From contig NZ_JAHMHW010000022.1 in NCBI RefSeq assembly GCF_020169515.1, positions 1 through 64,000 on the forward strand: a DNA stretch of 64,000 nucleotides, read 5' to 3'. Below the pieces are notes generated by a model that saw only the letters and a program-made list of their open reading frames with translations, was not told where the DNA came from and searched no databases. A program made the translations under genes and the position numbers. How positions within the stretch are numbered: the first letter of the stretch is position 1; each line of letters begins with the position of its first letter. Below, in pieces: positions 15,975 to 24,094 of this stretch. The stretch is from Paenibacillus vietnamensis (GTDB taxonomy: Bacteria > Bacillota > Bacilli > Paenibacillales > Paenibacillaceae).

Positions 15975-16769
15975 TTAATGCGCCGTTTCCGCTACGCCCT
16001 CGTTGTCTTTTTCTTTGTCGCTCGACAAGAAGTAGCCGACAACCGCAATCAGTACGAGGACGATATAGAACGTCAGCTTCCAGGCCGTCGAGTGTGCGAA
16101 ATCATGCGGGATCAAGCCTACCGCTTCATGAGACAGCGTGTACACGGCGAGCTTTACGCCTACCCAGCCGACGATAACGAATGCCGCCGTTTCAAGACCG
16201 GGCTTGCGGTGCAGCAGCTTGACAAACAAGGTAGCCGCGAAACGCATAATGACAAGTCCGATAAAGCCGCCAAGGAAAATGACGATAAAGTGTCCGCCGT
16301 CCATTCCGCCGATGTTCGGCAGATTCGTCGTCGGGAGTGCGACCGCCAGCGCAACCGCCGCGAGAATCGAATCGACCGCGAATGCGATGTCCGCCACTTC
16401 GACCTTCAGTACCGTCAGCCAGAAGCCGCTCGATTTTCCTGCTTTCTTCTCTTCCCCTGCGGATTCTTCCTCCGCTTTCTTCACGATAAACTTTCTGAAA
16501 ATGTGGTTTAAGGCAATAAACAAAAGATACAGTGCGCCGATCGCTTGCACCTGCCATACGTCCACCAGGAACGAGATGACGAATAAGGAACCGAAACGGA
16601 AGACGAATGCTCCCGCCAAGCCGTAGAACAGCGCTTTTTTACGCTGTTCGTCAGGCAAATGCTTAACCATGATCGCGAGTACGAGCGCGTTATCCGCCGC
16701 CAGCAGGCCTTCAAGGGCTACCAAGACAAGCAGTACCCAGCCGTACTCCAACAATAATGCTAAATCCAT
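15975..16769 (-). CDS. terC: TerC-family membrane protein, Mn-riboswitch controlled
   Basis: A 264-residue integral membrane protein with seven or so hydrophobic segments. It carries the two TerC signatures, EGLLAADNALVLAIMVKHLP near the N-terminus and VEVADIAFAVDSILAAVALA in the middle, with conserved Asp/Asn residues inside membrane helices. TerC proteins of Bacillus (YceF, YkoY) export manganese, partly to load secreted enzymes. The ATG at 16769 follows AGGAGG; the longer frame upstream is not translated because it covers the riboswitch terminator. The yybP-ykoY riboswitch upstream means expression when Mn2+ is high. It is one of two TerC genes beside the Ter locus and may be its independently controlled member. 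Confidence 0.94.
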   Translation of the reverse strand: MDLALLLEYGWVLLVLVALEGLLAADNALVLAIMVKHLPDEQRKKALFYGLAGAFVFRFGSLFVISFLVDVWQVQAIGALYLLFIALNHIFRKFIVKKAEEESAGEEKKAGKSSGFWLTVLKVEVADIAFAVDSILAAVALAVALPTTNLPNIGGMDGGHFIVIFLGGFIGLVIMRFAATLFVKLLHRKPGLETAAFVIVGWVGVKLAVYTLSHEAVGLIPHDFAHSTAWKLTFYIVLVLIAVVGYFLSSDKEKDNEGVAETAH

Positions 16770-16836
16770 TGTTTTTCCTCCTTGTTTGTGTTCGGTTGTT
16801 ACCCAAGCGCCGCGCCGTCCATCGGAGCAAAAGCCC

Positions 16837-16965
16837 AAAAAAAGAGACCTTTGCCTTGGATAGGCAAAGGTCTCGCTAACAACGCATTCACGTTGCCAAT
16901 AAAGCCGGAGAAGGTCAGTTCTCGTATTGACGACTTTATTGTGGCAGCTACTCCCCTTTGGAGCT
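16837..16965 (-). ncRNA. yybP-ykoY manganese riboswitch with terminator
   Basis: The minus strand reads AAAGGGGAGTAGC (16950-16962), then an AAAGTCGTCAATACGAGA block, a GGCTTTATTG partner strand, a small ACGTGAATGCGT hairpin and TTAGCGAGACCTTTGCC. This matches the order and conserved bases of the yybP-ykoY aptamer. GAGACCTTTGCC (16844-16855, shown as plus strand) pairs perfectly with GGCAAAGGTCTC, followed by TTTTTTTGGG on the minus strand: a terminator whose upstream arm belongs to the aptamer. Mn2+ binding should prevent termination and turn on terC. The distance of about 65 bases to the start codon is normal. Confidence 0.93.
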
Positions 16966-17062
16966 TGGTACTAACCGGTATTCAATGCTCTGCTATTCGC
17001 ATACATGTTGATACGAGCCTATTTTAACATAGGTTTCACTTTTTTTAAAAAAATATTCGGGC

Positions 17063-17632
17063 TCACGCTTCCCCCAGCTTGGCCGCCGCCTCGCCGTATA
17101 TTCGGACGATTTGCTGCACCCGCTTGAACTCGGGATCGGAAGGACCGAAATCGGCCATAAACATTTTATTTAGTATCTGATTGTATAGATCCCGGCGATC
17201 CTCGAGAAACTGCATTTCCATCGCGATTAAATCTTCCAGGTCATACTCCTCAATCAGATGATCGAGATCGGGCTCCTTGGTGCTGAAGCCGAGCCCCTGC
17301 CGCTCGTCAAACAGATGACCCGGATACCGGCCGTTCCGGACGATTTCCTCATAGGCGATTTCCTCTTCCTCCGGATCATCGAGCGGAATCGATACGGCAA
17401 GCTCGGACAAAATGATGCCTTCTTTCGCCAGCATAACCTGAAAGGGCTTGTGCTGCAGCAGATCGGAAATGACGAGCCTGCTCATATCCCTGTTCCGGAT
17501 CAACGAGGAATCGAAGGGATGAAGAATCCACTGCCGGTCCTGGTTGAAGAGATCGAAGGTGAACCATTCCCCGCCGTACACGAAGCGGACGTTAATATTC
17601 GTCTCCGAAACGATTTCATACGTAAACTCCAT
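17063..17632 (-). CDS. conserved-looking acidic protein of unknown function
   Basis: A 189-residue acidic soluble protein without signal peptide or membrane segment. Predicted content is a beta-rich first half (YEIVSETNINVRFVYGGEWFTFDLF) and an acidic helical second half (DPEEEEIAYEEIVRNG, DLDHLIEEYDLEDLIAMEMQFLEDRRDLYNQILNKMF). I do not recognise a family. The start ATG follows GGAGGGATCGCG. An extended -10 promoter (TGGTATAAT on the minus strand, 17669-17677) lies between it and the small gene upstream, so it is probably transcribed separately. It sits between the riboswitch-controlled TerC gene and TelA, and an accessory role in that stress locus is possible but unproven. Confidence 0.7.
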   Translation of the reverse strand: MEFTYEIVSETNINVRFVYGGEWFTFDLFNQDRQWILHPFDSSLIRNRDMSRLVISDLLQHKPFQVMLAKEGIILSELAVSIPLDDPEEEEIAYEEIVRNGRYPGHLFDERQGLGFSTKEPDLDHLIEEYDLEDLIAMEMQFLEDRRDLYNQILNKMFMADFGPSDPEFKRVQQIVRIYGEAAAKLGEA

Positions 17633-17702
17633 TCGCGATCCCTCCGGTTAAACGGCAGATTTTTCCCTATTATACCAAATGGGCGGGATACGCAGACAGA
17701 GC

Positions 17703-17798
17703 TTATTTGGACTGCTCCATAATTCCTTCCGCCTTCTCCGAGCTTGCGACCACAATCAGCACAAGCACGAGCATACCTAGAACGATTGAACCCAGCAT
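17703..17798 (-). CDS. 31-residue single-span membrane peptide
   Basis: A small open frame with a good start: GAGGTGAT lies before the ATG at 17796-17798. The 31-residue product begins MLGSIVLGMLVLVLIVVASS, one strongly hydrophobic span of about 18 residues, and ends in the charged tail SEKAEGIMEQSK. No known family is recognised. It follows telA by 71 bases, so it may be the last gene of the Ter operon. Short membrane peptides beside stress operons often modulate a membrane partner, which is inference here. Confidence 0.6.
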   Translation of the reverse strand: MLGSIVLGMLVLVLIVVASSEKAEGIMEQSK

Positions 17799-17869
17799 AG
17801 CCAGATCACCTCATTTTTTCTTTAAGGCTATGCCGGCTATGGCTCGATTATGACAAGCGTAACTCTACT

Positions 17870-18958
17870 CTATTCCAAAAAGCCTTTGGCGGCTCCGGCC
17901 GGCAGCTCTCCGCGGCCGGGTCCGCCCTGAATGCCCAGCCGCTGTCCGACCTGCTGGTTAATTTGGGTCATTTTCTCCGTCTGCTGCGATACCGTTTGAA
18001 TGATTTGACGGTTCGAATTCTCGTATTTGTCCATGGCCGAGAACAGATCGTTCATGGCGCGCTCCACAAGCTCCATGCTCATGGCCGGCTTCGTGAGCGC
18101 CTGGTTTGCCTTCGCGCTCGTCTCATTCAACAATCGGGCGTTTTCCGCAAACTGGTTGCCGAGCATTTCGTTCGTCGAATTTACCGCTTCGATTGCCTTC
18201 ATCTGATCGTCGATCGCGCTTGCGATCAGCACGGACACCGACATCAAATGCTGCGTCTTGTCGATCGAGCTGTCCAGCGCGTCCATCAGCTTGTCGTTCG
18301 TGTCGTTAATGATATCCGTCGCCGCAATTGCCTGCTGGTACAGCATAATCATTTCGGTATACGTCTGAAGCTTCGTGACGACCTTACGCAGGCCGCGCTC
18401 CAAATACGATTTCCGGTGCTCGTTCTCCGGCTTCGCGATCTCTTCCTCGAACATCGCTTTCAGCCGGTTCCCGTATTCGACAAGCAGTTGAAGATCGTAG
18501 ACGTTGTCCAGACTGCTCCGCTTCAAATTTCTCATGTGAATGACGTTTTCTTCAAGATTGTCCCGGCCGTCGCGAAGCGATTTCACGATGACCTCGACGT
18601 TCGTTTTGGCCGATTGATATTTGTAAATGTAATTTTTCATCGGCGCTTTGCGCAGCAGCTTCTGAACGAGGCTCAGCTGCTTGCTGCGGCTGAGATCCTC
18701 CACCTCGCTGCGAAGCTTGAGCATATTGTTCGCAACCTCGTTCCGCTTGCCGGACATCAGGTCGGATAACGGACGCTCCAGCATCGTCAGCGTCTGGCTG
18801 GAACGCTCCAGCGTTTTTTGGCCTTTTTTCGTAATTTCGTCCATGAGGGTATCCAGATGCATCGCGTCTGTCGTCGCTACCTTCTGCATGGTGCTCTGCA
18901 CCTCTTGCTCCAGCTTGTTCAGGTCCTCGCTTTTAATTTGCACGAGCTGTGTTGCCAT
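17870..18958 (-). CDS. telA: TelA/KlaA-family protein (toxic anion resistance, YceH-like)
   Basis: A 362-residue, almost entirely alpha-helical protein with long coiled-coil-like stretches. Typical TelA features are the helical core from about 60 to 310, including NMLKLRSEVEDL, KYQSAKTNVEVIVKSLRDGRDNLEENVIHMRNLK and VSVLIASAIDDQMKAIEAVNSTNEML. The family covers KlaA/TelA of tellurite-resistance plasmids and YceH of Bacillus, an envelope- and bacteriocin-stress protein. It is soluble and probably acts at the membrane with its partner. AGGAGG precedes the ATG. It lies 18 bases downstream of the XpaC-like gene, mirroring the yceG-yceH type pairing. The biochemical role is unknown. Confidence 0.92.
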   Translation of the reverse strand: MATQLVQIKSEDLNKLEQEVQSTMQKVATTDAMHLDTLMDEITKKGQKTLERSSQTLTMLERPLSDLMSGKRNEVANNMLKLRSEVEDLSRSKQLSLVQKLLRKAPMKNYIYKYQSAKTNVEVIVKSLRDGRDNLEENVIHMRNLKRSSLDNVYDLQLLVEYGNRLKAMFEEEIAKPENEHRKSYLERGLRKVVTKLQTYTEMIMLYQQAIAATDIINDTNDKLMDALDSSIDKTQHLMSVSVLIASAIDDQMKAIEAVNSTNEMLGNQFAENARLLNETSAKANQALTKPAMSMELVERAMNDLFSAMDKYENSNRQIIQTVSQQTEKMTQINQQVGQRLGIQGGPGRGELPAGAAKGFLE

Positions 18959-18976
18959 CGTCGTTTTCCTCCTTTG

Positions 18977-19657
18977 TTAGTCGTTCAGGCGGTACCGCTG
19001 CTGAATAAGCTCCGCTTTGGTGCGCAGCTCCATCAAGTCCTTCTGTTCAATCGTCTTCGTATAAAAGGTCAGCTTGGAATCGATATCCTTAATGCCGTCA
19101 AGAAGCAGACGGCGGTTCTGGCGCTTGGCCTCGCCGCTGAGCCGCAGGAACGGATTAATCGTCGAATTGAGATCCTTTCTGACCAGCCTCAAAATATTAT
19201 GATTAATGCTTGAATCGCCGAGCGCGGCCAAATCCGGAATCAGCCGGTTGAGCCGTGTCAGAAGCGAGAGCGACTTCTGGACGATCTCATCGTCCAGATT
19301 GTTCTGCTCGCCTTCCAGCAAAATCATATCTTCGATTACGCCGATGTATTCGAGTGCCGATGCCAGCTCCGGGTCCATCGGCGGCCCTTTCGGCGCGTCG
19401 GCCTGCGGAGCGGCCGCAGTGCTGTGGGGCGCTGCCGGGCTCTGCTGCGGCAGCCTCTGCTCCTGCGGGCTTTGCAGCTCCGAACCCCGCGGCGGTTCCG
19501 CAATCGCCCTTCCGTTCCGGCTGCCCCAAAGCAGAGCTCCGAACAGGCCGGCCGCCGGTATGGCGATCGCTATATAAGGAGAGACCAGCCAATATGCGAT
19601 CAGGGCCAGCACATAGCTGCCTAATGCAATGGCTAATTTTTTGTTCATCGCACTCAT
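18977..19657 (-). CDS. XpaC-like membrane-anchored protein
   Basis: A 226-residue protein with two hydrophobic N-terminal segments (about 7-23 and 25-45), a low-complexity Pro/Ala/Gln linker (about 55-95) and a helical cytoplasmic domain (EYIGVIEDMILLEGEQNNLDD...RLIPDLAALG...SKLTFYTKTIEQKDL). This resembles XpaC, the family annotated for hydrolysis of 5-bromo-4-chloroindolyl phosphate, whose real function is unclear. It stands just upstream of telA, as in many Bacillota, suggesting that XpaC anchors TelA at the membrane. GGAGGTG precedes the ATG. Membership of the family is likely but the linker is poorly conserved. Confidence 0.75.
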   Translation of the reverse strand: MSAMNKKLAIALGSYVLALIAYWLVSPYIAIAIPAAGLFGALLWGSRNGRAIAEPPRGSELQSPQEQRLPQQSPAAPHSTAAAPQADAPKGPPMDPELASALEYIGVIEDMILLEGEQNNLDDEIVQKSLSLLTRLNRLIPDLAALGDSSINHNILRLVRKDLNSTINPFLRLSGEAKRQNRRLLLDGIKDIDSKLTFYTKTIEQKDLMELRTKAELIQQRYRLND

Positions 19658-19723
19658 CGCTGCACCTCCAATTCTTGCTCCTTCAATTATCGCGTCTTTC
19701 GGGCACGCAAGTCAATGCAAGTC

Positions 19724-20743
19724 CTATTGCTTCATGATGAGCGGCTGCTCCACATATCCCGCCTGAATGCCAAACCGTGGAGCCGGCGGCTCAATCCGTT
19801 TACCCTGCAGCGCCTGAACGGCCAAATACGGCATGTTAACCCCCGATAAGCAGGTGATGTAGAGGCCGCCCGACATCCTCGGGTTGATCTCAAGCAATTT
19901 GGGTACGCCGCCGCTGTAACGGACTTGAATGTTAAAGGCATAAGGAATGCGCAGCGATTTTGCGATGCGGCTTGCGATATCCAGCAGCTCCGGTTCGTCC
20001 TCCAGCAAATAGGTCCGTCCCGTCGACTTCCGCCTTGGAATGGCTGTGATCAGCTCCCCGTCCGCCGTTGCGACACAATCGATGCTGTACTCGGTGCCGC
20101 TCAGAAGCTCCATGACCATTAAGTCGTCGAAGCGCTCCGTCCGGGACAGCGTGTCGAACGCCTGCTGAAAGCTGGTCGACAAGGTCACATAGCCGTAAAG
20201 CTCTTTCAGCGCATCGCGTTCGTTATCGATGATCCGAAAGCCCATTCCGCCCTCGGACTTCGTCGGTTTGAAGCACACCCGGTGGCCGGCGGAGATCAGC
20301 TCCTCGTAAGCCTGCTTGAATTGAGCGGCCGTGTTCACGACCCGGTAATCGGGGATGGCGACCAGCTCTTTTCCTTCCAAAGCCTCGTAAAACTTATCCT
20401 TCTCCACCATGGCGTCCAGCAAAGCGATATCGCGGCATACCATCACCTTCGTGCCGATCTCGTCGAATAAATGCGCGTAACGAGAGATTTCCTCCATATG
20501 CAGGCGGGGAATAAACAGATCGATTTCATTCCTTTTGCAGTAATCCGCGCAAAACTCCGCGTACTCCCTGCCTAGCAGCGCGGGCTCGGTGCCGGCGTGA
20601 TCGGCCGCCACCAGCGACATGTGGTTAATGTCCGGATGGGTGCCGAAAAATTCGAAGCGCTCCCCGTCCGGATTGTTCCTGATCATATTGATATAATGGT
20701 AAGCCACCGAAAACCAGCGGTTCATATAAATGCGCGTCGTCAT
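19724..20743 (-). CDS. ATP-grasp enzyme of the Ter biosynthetic module
   Basis: The 339-residue protein has the ATP-grasp fold of carbamoyl-phosphate synthase-like ligases: a pre-grasp Rossmann part, the nucleotide-binding strand HRVCFKPTKSEGGMGFRII (Lys and Gly-rich loop), the VMELLSGTEYSIDCVA strand, and the metal site KLLEINPRMSGG. Such enzymes join a carboxylate to an amine or thiol using ATP. It belongs to the gene set that comparative genomics (Anantharaman, Iyer and Aravind) linked to TerD/TerC loci and proposed to make a nucleoside-like metabolite together with phosphoribosyltransferases, a HAD phosphatase and an aldolase. All these partners are its upstream neighbours. The actual substrate is unknown. 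Confidence 0.9.
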   Translation of the reverse strand: MTTRIYMNRWFSVAYHYINMIRNNPDGERFEFFGTHPDINHMSLVAADHAGTEPALLGREYAEFCADYCKRNEIDLFIPRLHMEEISRYAHLFDEIGTKVMVCRDIALLDAMVEKDKFYEALEGKELVAIPDYRVVNTAAQFKQAYEELISAGHRVCFKPTKSEGGMGFRIIDNERDALKELYGYVTLSTSFQQAFDTLSRTERFDDLMVMELLSGTEYSIDCVATADGELITAIPRRKSTGRTYLLEDEPELLDIASRIAKSLRIPYAFNIQVRYSGGVPKLLEINPRMSGGLYITCLSGVNMPYLAVQALQGKRIEPPAPRFGIQAGYVEQPLIMKQ

Positions 20744-20822
20744 GTCTGATCCCTTCTTCCGTGTCTCTAGCGTAAACGGCCCGACTAGCGCGAGCCTTCA
20801 GCTGCAGTTGTAAGTTAGCTCC

Positions 20823-21617
20823 TTACGCGCCGGCATGCTCCAGAATGCGGTCGAGCAGCTCCTCCGAGGCGAATGCGCCTCTGGCCGACGTAAAGCGGAT
20901 ATGCGGATGACTGTCATAAAAGCGGCCGAGCTCGCCGTGTACCGGCGCGATCGCGTAATCGGCCGCGAGCAGCAAGCTTTCGTCGAGCAGACTGTCGCCC
21001 GCCGCATATACGTACGTCGAAGCGAGCTTCTCCTTCACATATTGGATGGCTGCGCCCTTGCTCACCTTCTCGGGCACGAGATAGATCTTCCTGCCCTGCA
21101 GCGAGTAGCTCCAGCCGAGGGCCGCAAGCTGCTTCTTAAGCTCCTCCAGCGCTTCCAGCGGAAGCCGGTCTCTCTCTACTACGATGGAATAAAATAAATC
21201 GTCGCAAAGATCGGAGGATTTCACCCAGTGGTCGGAGGCGATCTTCGCAAACAATTCGGCAATTTCCGTATTTTCCGCACAATGGCTGCTGACGGCTTCC
21301 CGGACGAATTGCTGCCATTCCCGGTCGATCTGCCCGCCCGCCATTACCGTTCCCCCGTTGCTCACAATCGCATATTCGGGCCGAAGCTGCTCCGTGATGC
21401 CGAATATGCGGTTGAACTGCCTGGGAATCCGCGTCGTTACGGGAACAAAATGCATTGTCCCGGCGACCAGGCGCAGCTTGTCGAGAGCCGGCTTCGTCAT
21501 ATAAGAAATATGCCTGCCTTCATGCAGCTCTACCGGAACCATCTCTTCGAGACTGATATCGCCTTTGGAGCGAACCGAATAAATCAGAGTTTGATCCAAA
21601 TCGCTCGCAAATATCAT
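20823..21617 (-). CDS. HAD-superfamily phosphatase of the Ter biosynthetic module
   Basis: A 264-residue HAD hydrolase. Motif I is at the very N-terminus, SDLDQT with nucleophile Asp6 and Asp8; motif II includes VPVTTR; motif III Lys is near KVSKGAAI; motif IV is AAGDSLLDES with Asp208 and Asp212. A C2-type cap lies between. It should remove a phosphate from a small molecule such as a sugar or nucleotide. It overlaps the phosphoribosyltransferase fusion by ATGA, so translation is coupled, and a gap of 79 bases separates it from the ATP-grasp gene. Confidence 0.9.
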   Translation of the reverse strand: MIFASDLDQTLIYSVRSKGDISLEEMVPVELHEGRHISYMTKPALDKLRLVAGTMHFVPVTTRIPRQFNRIFGITEQLRPEYAIVSNGGTVMAGGQIDREWQQFVREAVSSHCAENTEIAELFAKIASDHWVKSSDLCDDLFYSIVVERDRLPLEALEELKKQLAALGWSYSLQGRKIYLVPEKVSKGAAIQYVKEKLASTYVYAAGDSLLDESLLLAADYAIAPVHGELGRFYDSHPHIRFTSARGAFASEELLDRILEHAGA

Positions 21618-24094
21618 TCCTGGTCCCCCTTTACCGACTTAATAATGCCGCAGCAGGAATAAGACATATGCGGGTAAATTTCCGCGGGTACGCCGCGTTC
21701 CTTCGCGAGCAGCAGAATATGCTTCAGATGCGGATTATCCAACCGGTCGACGAGAATGACGCGCGGCACCCGCCGCAGCAAAACCCGCGTCGTCTCCCCT
21801 ACTCCGGGTTTGATGAAATTTGTCTCCGCTACTCCGAATTCGTCCTGAATGGTTTGGATATCCTCCAGCCCCTGCCAGGTCGGACGCAAGCTTTCCGGGC
21901 TCGCCCACAGCTTCTCCGCCGCGCTCTGCGCCTCTTCGCGCACCTCCTCGAAACGTGAGGATACCGTATCGATAAACCGGGCCGTAAGATCGGATCCGCT
22001 GTACTGGCGATAATACTTCGCGCCATGGAAGTCTTCCTCTCCGATCAGGTCAGAGCGCAGCACCGTCCGGCTGATCAGGCCCGACACGGTCGAATTAAGG
22101 CAGGCGCTTGGAATGAGAAAATCCTCCCTCGTTCCGAACGCATCCGCGCACCGTCCGGGATCCGCAAGAACGGCCAGCTCGTCGTTCAGCTTCAGGCCGT
22201 ATTTGCGGCGCATTTCCGCGCAGGCTTCGCTCAGCACCTTGCGGATAGCGCCCTTGCCCGTCCAGCCGTCCACGAATTGAACGGTTCGCTCCGGATGCAG
22301 CCGGCGAATGTAGAGCAGCGCATTCTCGTCGATGCCTTTGCCGCGGATGATGGATAGGCTGTAATGCGGCACTTCCAGGCGATGAACCTGCTTCAAGTAG
22401 CGTTTGATCAGCACCCCTGCAGGCGTTCCGCCCCGGGCCAGGGAAGCGAGCACGATATCCGGGCCGTGCTTCCTGAGAAGCAGCTCGGACACCGTTCCGG
22501 CCGCTTGGGCCAAAATGCCGGACGATTGTTCGAGCGAGGCTTCGAACAGCCGAATATACTCCGGAGTAGGCTCGTATTCGATCGGCAGGCTTTCCGAATA
22601 ATGGCCGCCGGATTGCATGCTCGCCTCCCGTTCCTCCGTCTTCCTTTCAAGCGGTACCCCGCTCAAATCCTTCAGCAGAAAAACCGCATCCTCGCTTTTA
22701 TAGCTGCCGATCGGATCCGGCTGCGCAATGGTTTTGCTGAAAAAAACCAAATGAATCCGGGGAATGCCGAGCGTTTGAAGCGCATTCCGCAGCTCCGCCA
22801 TCCTCTCCTCAGGCATCTGCCTTTCTATGAACAGAAACAGCTCGTCGTAATGGCCGTGAGGAATGTTGTACATAAAGTTCATGACGCCTTCATGCTCCGG
22901 AGAGGCATAACGGCAGGCGGAATGGACCGCGTAATGCGGGGCTGAGTAAGGATGAATCGGGCTGCGCGTACTGGACTGGTACTTGACCCCAACACCTAGC
23001 AAGGCGGCGATCCGCATCGGGATGTACATAAACTCGCCGGTGCCCATGCACAGCGTATTGGATCCCGACCTCCTCCCCTTCAGCCACTCTGCAGTCCGCT
23101 CCAGCTCCCGCTCCAGCCTGTCGCTTCCTTCGGCCGTTAAGCCGAATCTCCCCGTATCCCGGAGATAAGGGGTCTTCGGCTCGCTGGAAGCCAAAGCCGA
23201 GAAGCAGCCGTAAGCCTCGATCCGATCGATGACCGGCTCCGTTTGCAGCTCGGCAGGCTCGTCCGATGCCGGCGAGCTCTCTACCGGAGCCCCTGTAACG
23301 GCAATTTCACCGGACATGAGCGAAAGGCAGCCAATGCTGACGCCAAGCTCTCGCTCTGTGTCGCTTAAGCGCCGGATATCCTCCTTCGAGCGCCAATCCA
23401 GCAGGCTGGCAAGCACATAGTTCTTCCTGCCGTATTTCGCATGCAGATCGCGGATGATGTTGATGGCCGTTTTGCCGGTGGTCATTTCGTCGTCCACAAG
23501 GACAATCGTTTCCGCACCTTCAAAAATGGCAGGATCCTCCGCATAACAGCGGTGCGCCGTCGCATGGGAATGCTCCTCCTCGAAATCGATGCAGGAGCTC
23601 ATAGCCCCAATGCTCTCCCTCGTCGTATGAAGAAAAGCCGCCTCGCCCTCGAACATGTCGAACACGCTGTGGCCAAGCGCCGTTGCCGTCTCGGCAAAGC
23701 CGATAAACAACGTTTTCTCCGTCAGCCGGAGCTTGCTCCGCTTAAGGGCGCCGTAGACGCGCTCCGCGGCTTCCGGGTCGTCCAATGCGTGCAGCAGCTC
23801 CTCCATCCGAACCGGAAGCGGTTCGCCCAGCGACTCGCGGTAGAGCAGGCCGAGCGCCGCGCCCGCAAGCAGCGGTACATGCGGGTCCACGGGGATATGC
23901 TTGCCAAGCACCTTGCTGACAAACAAAAAGCTTCTTTTTTTGTTCATTCTGGCGGCCATCTGAAACAGCCTGCCGGGCGGAAGGCCGTACGGATTGCCGG
24001 TGATCGATATCGATACTTCCAAATCGCCGATGATCTTATACGATAGCGGATTCCCGTTCTTCTGCAAGTAAGCAGGTGAAGTTCTGGTTTTCAT
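21614..24094 (-). CDS. double phosphoribosyltransferase fusion (PRTase_2-TRSP plus StiP-like PRTase_1-PELOTA)
   Basis: An 826-residue protein with two PRTase-type halves. The first (about 20-270) has the PRPP loop IVLVDDEMTTGKT (197-209), followed by a TRSP-like domain (about 345-455) with MGTGEFMYIPMRIA. The second (about 500-720) resembles the cysteine-protease/PRTase StiP family, with VLASLARGGTPAGVLIKRY (548-566) and VQFVDGWTGKGAI (605-617), and ends in a PELOTA-like segment (about 765-820) with VILVDRLDNPHLKHI and SYSCCGI. In many Ter loci these are two adjacent genes, so here they appear fused head to tail. It probably transfers a ribosyl group in making the predicted nucleoside-like metabolite. 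GGGGTG precedes the ATG; it overlaps the aldolase gene by 59 bases and the HAD gene by 4. Confidence 0.87.
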   Translation of the reverse strand: MKTRTSPAYLQKNGNPLSYKIIGDLEVSISITGNPYGLPPGRLFQMAARMNKKRSFLFVSKVLGKHIPVDPHVPLLAGAALGLLYRESLGEPLPVRMEELLHALDDPEAAERVYGALKRSKLRLTEKTLFIGFAETATALGHSVFDMFEGEAAFLHTTRESIGAMSSCIDFEEEHSHATAHRCYAEDPAIFEGAETIVLVDDEMTTGKTAINIIRDLHAKYGRKNYVLASLLDWRSKEDIRRLSDTERELGVSIGCLSLMSGEIAVTGAPVESSPASDEPAELQTEPVIDRIEAYGCFSALASSEPKTPYLRDTGRFGLTAEGSDRLERELERTAEWLKGRRSGSNTLCMGTGEFMYIPMRIAALLGVGVKYQSSTRSPIHPYSAPHYAVHSACRYASPEHEGVMNFMYNIPHGHYDELFLFIERQMPEERMAELRNALQTLGIPRIHLVFFSKTIAQPDPIGSYKSEDAVFLLKDLSGVPLERKTEEREASMQSGGHYSESLPIEYEPTPEYIRLFEASLEQSSGILAQAAGTVSELLLRKHGPDIVLASLARGGTPAGVLIKRYLKQVHRLEVPHYSLSIIRGKGIDENALLYIRRLHPERTVQFVDGWTGKGAIRKVLSEACAEMRRKYGLKLNDELAVLADPGRCADAFGTREDFLIPSACLNSTVSGLISRTVLRSDLIGEEDFHGAKYYRQYSGSDLTARFIDTVSSRFEEVREEAQSAAEKLWASPESLRPTWQGLEDIQTIQDEFGVAETNFIKPGVGETTRVLLRRVPRVILVDRLDNPHLKHILLLAKERGVPAEIYPHMSYSCCGIIKSVKGDQE

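Noticed and set aside
15234..16511. Plus-strand frame across tdk and terC
   Set aside because: Spans two oppositely coded real genes and their gap; no domain is recognisable.
17813..17850. Possible terminator after telA (GGCTATGCCGGCTATGGC)
   Set aside because: The two halves are direct repeats of GGCTATG rather than an inverted repeat, so no stem forms beyond the central GCCGGC.
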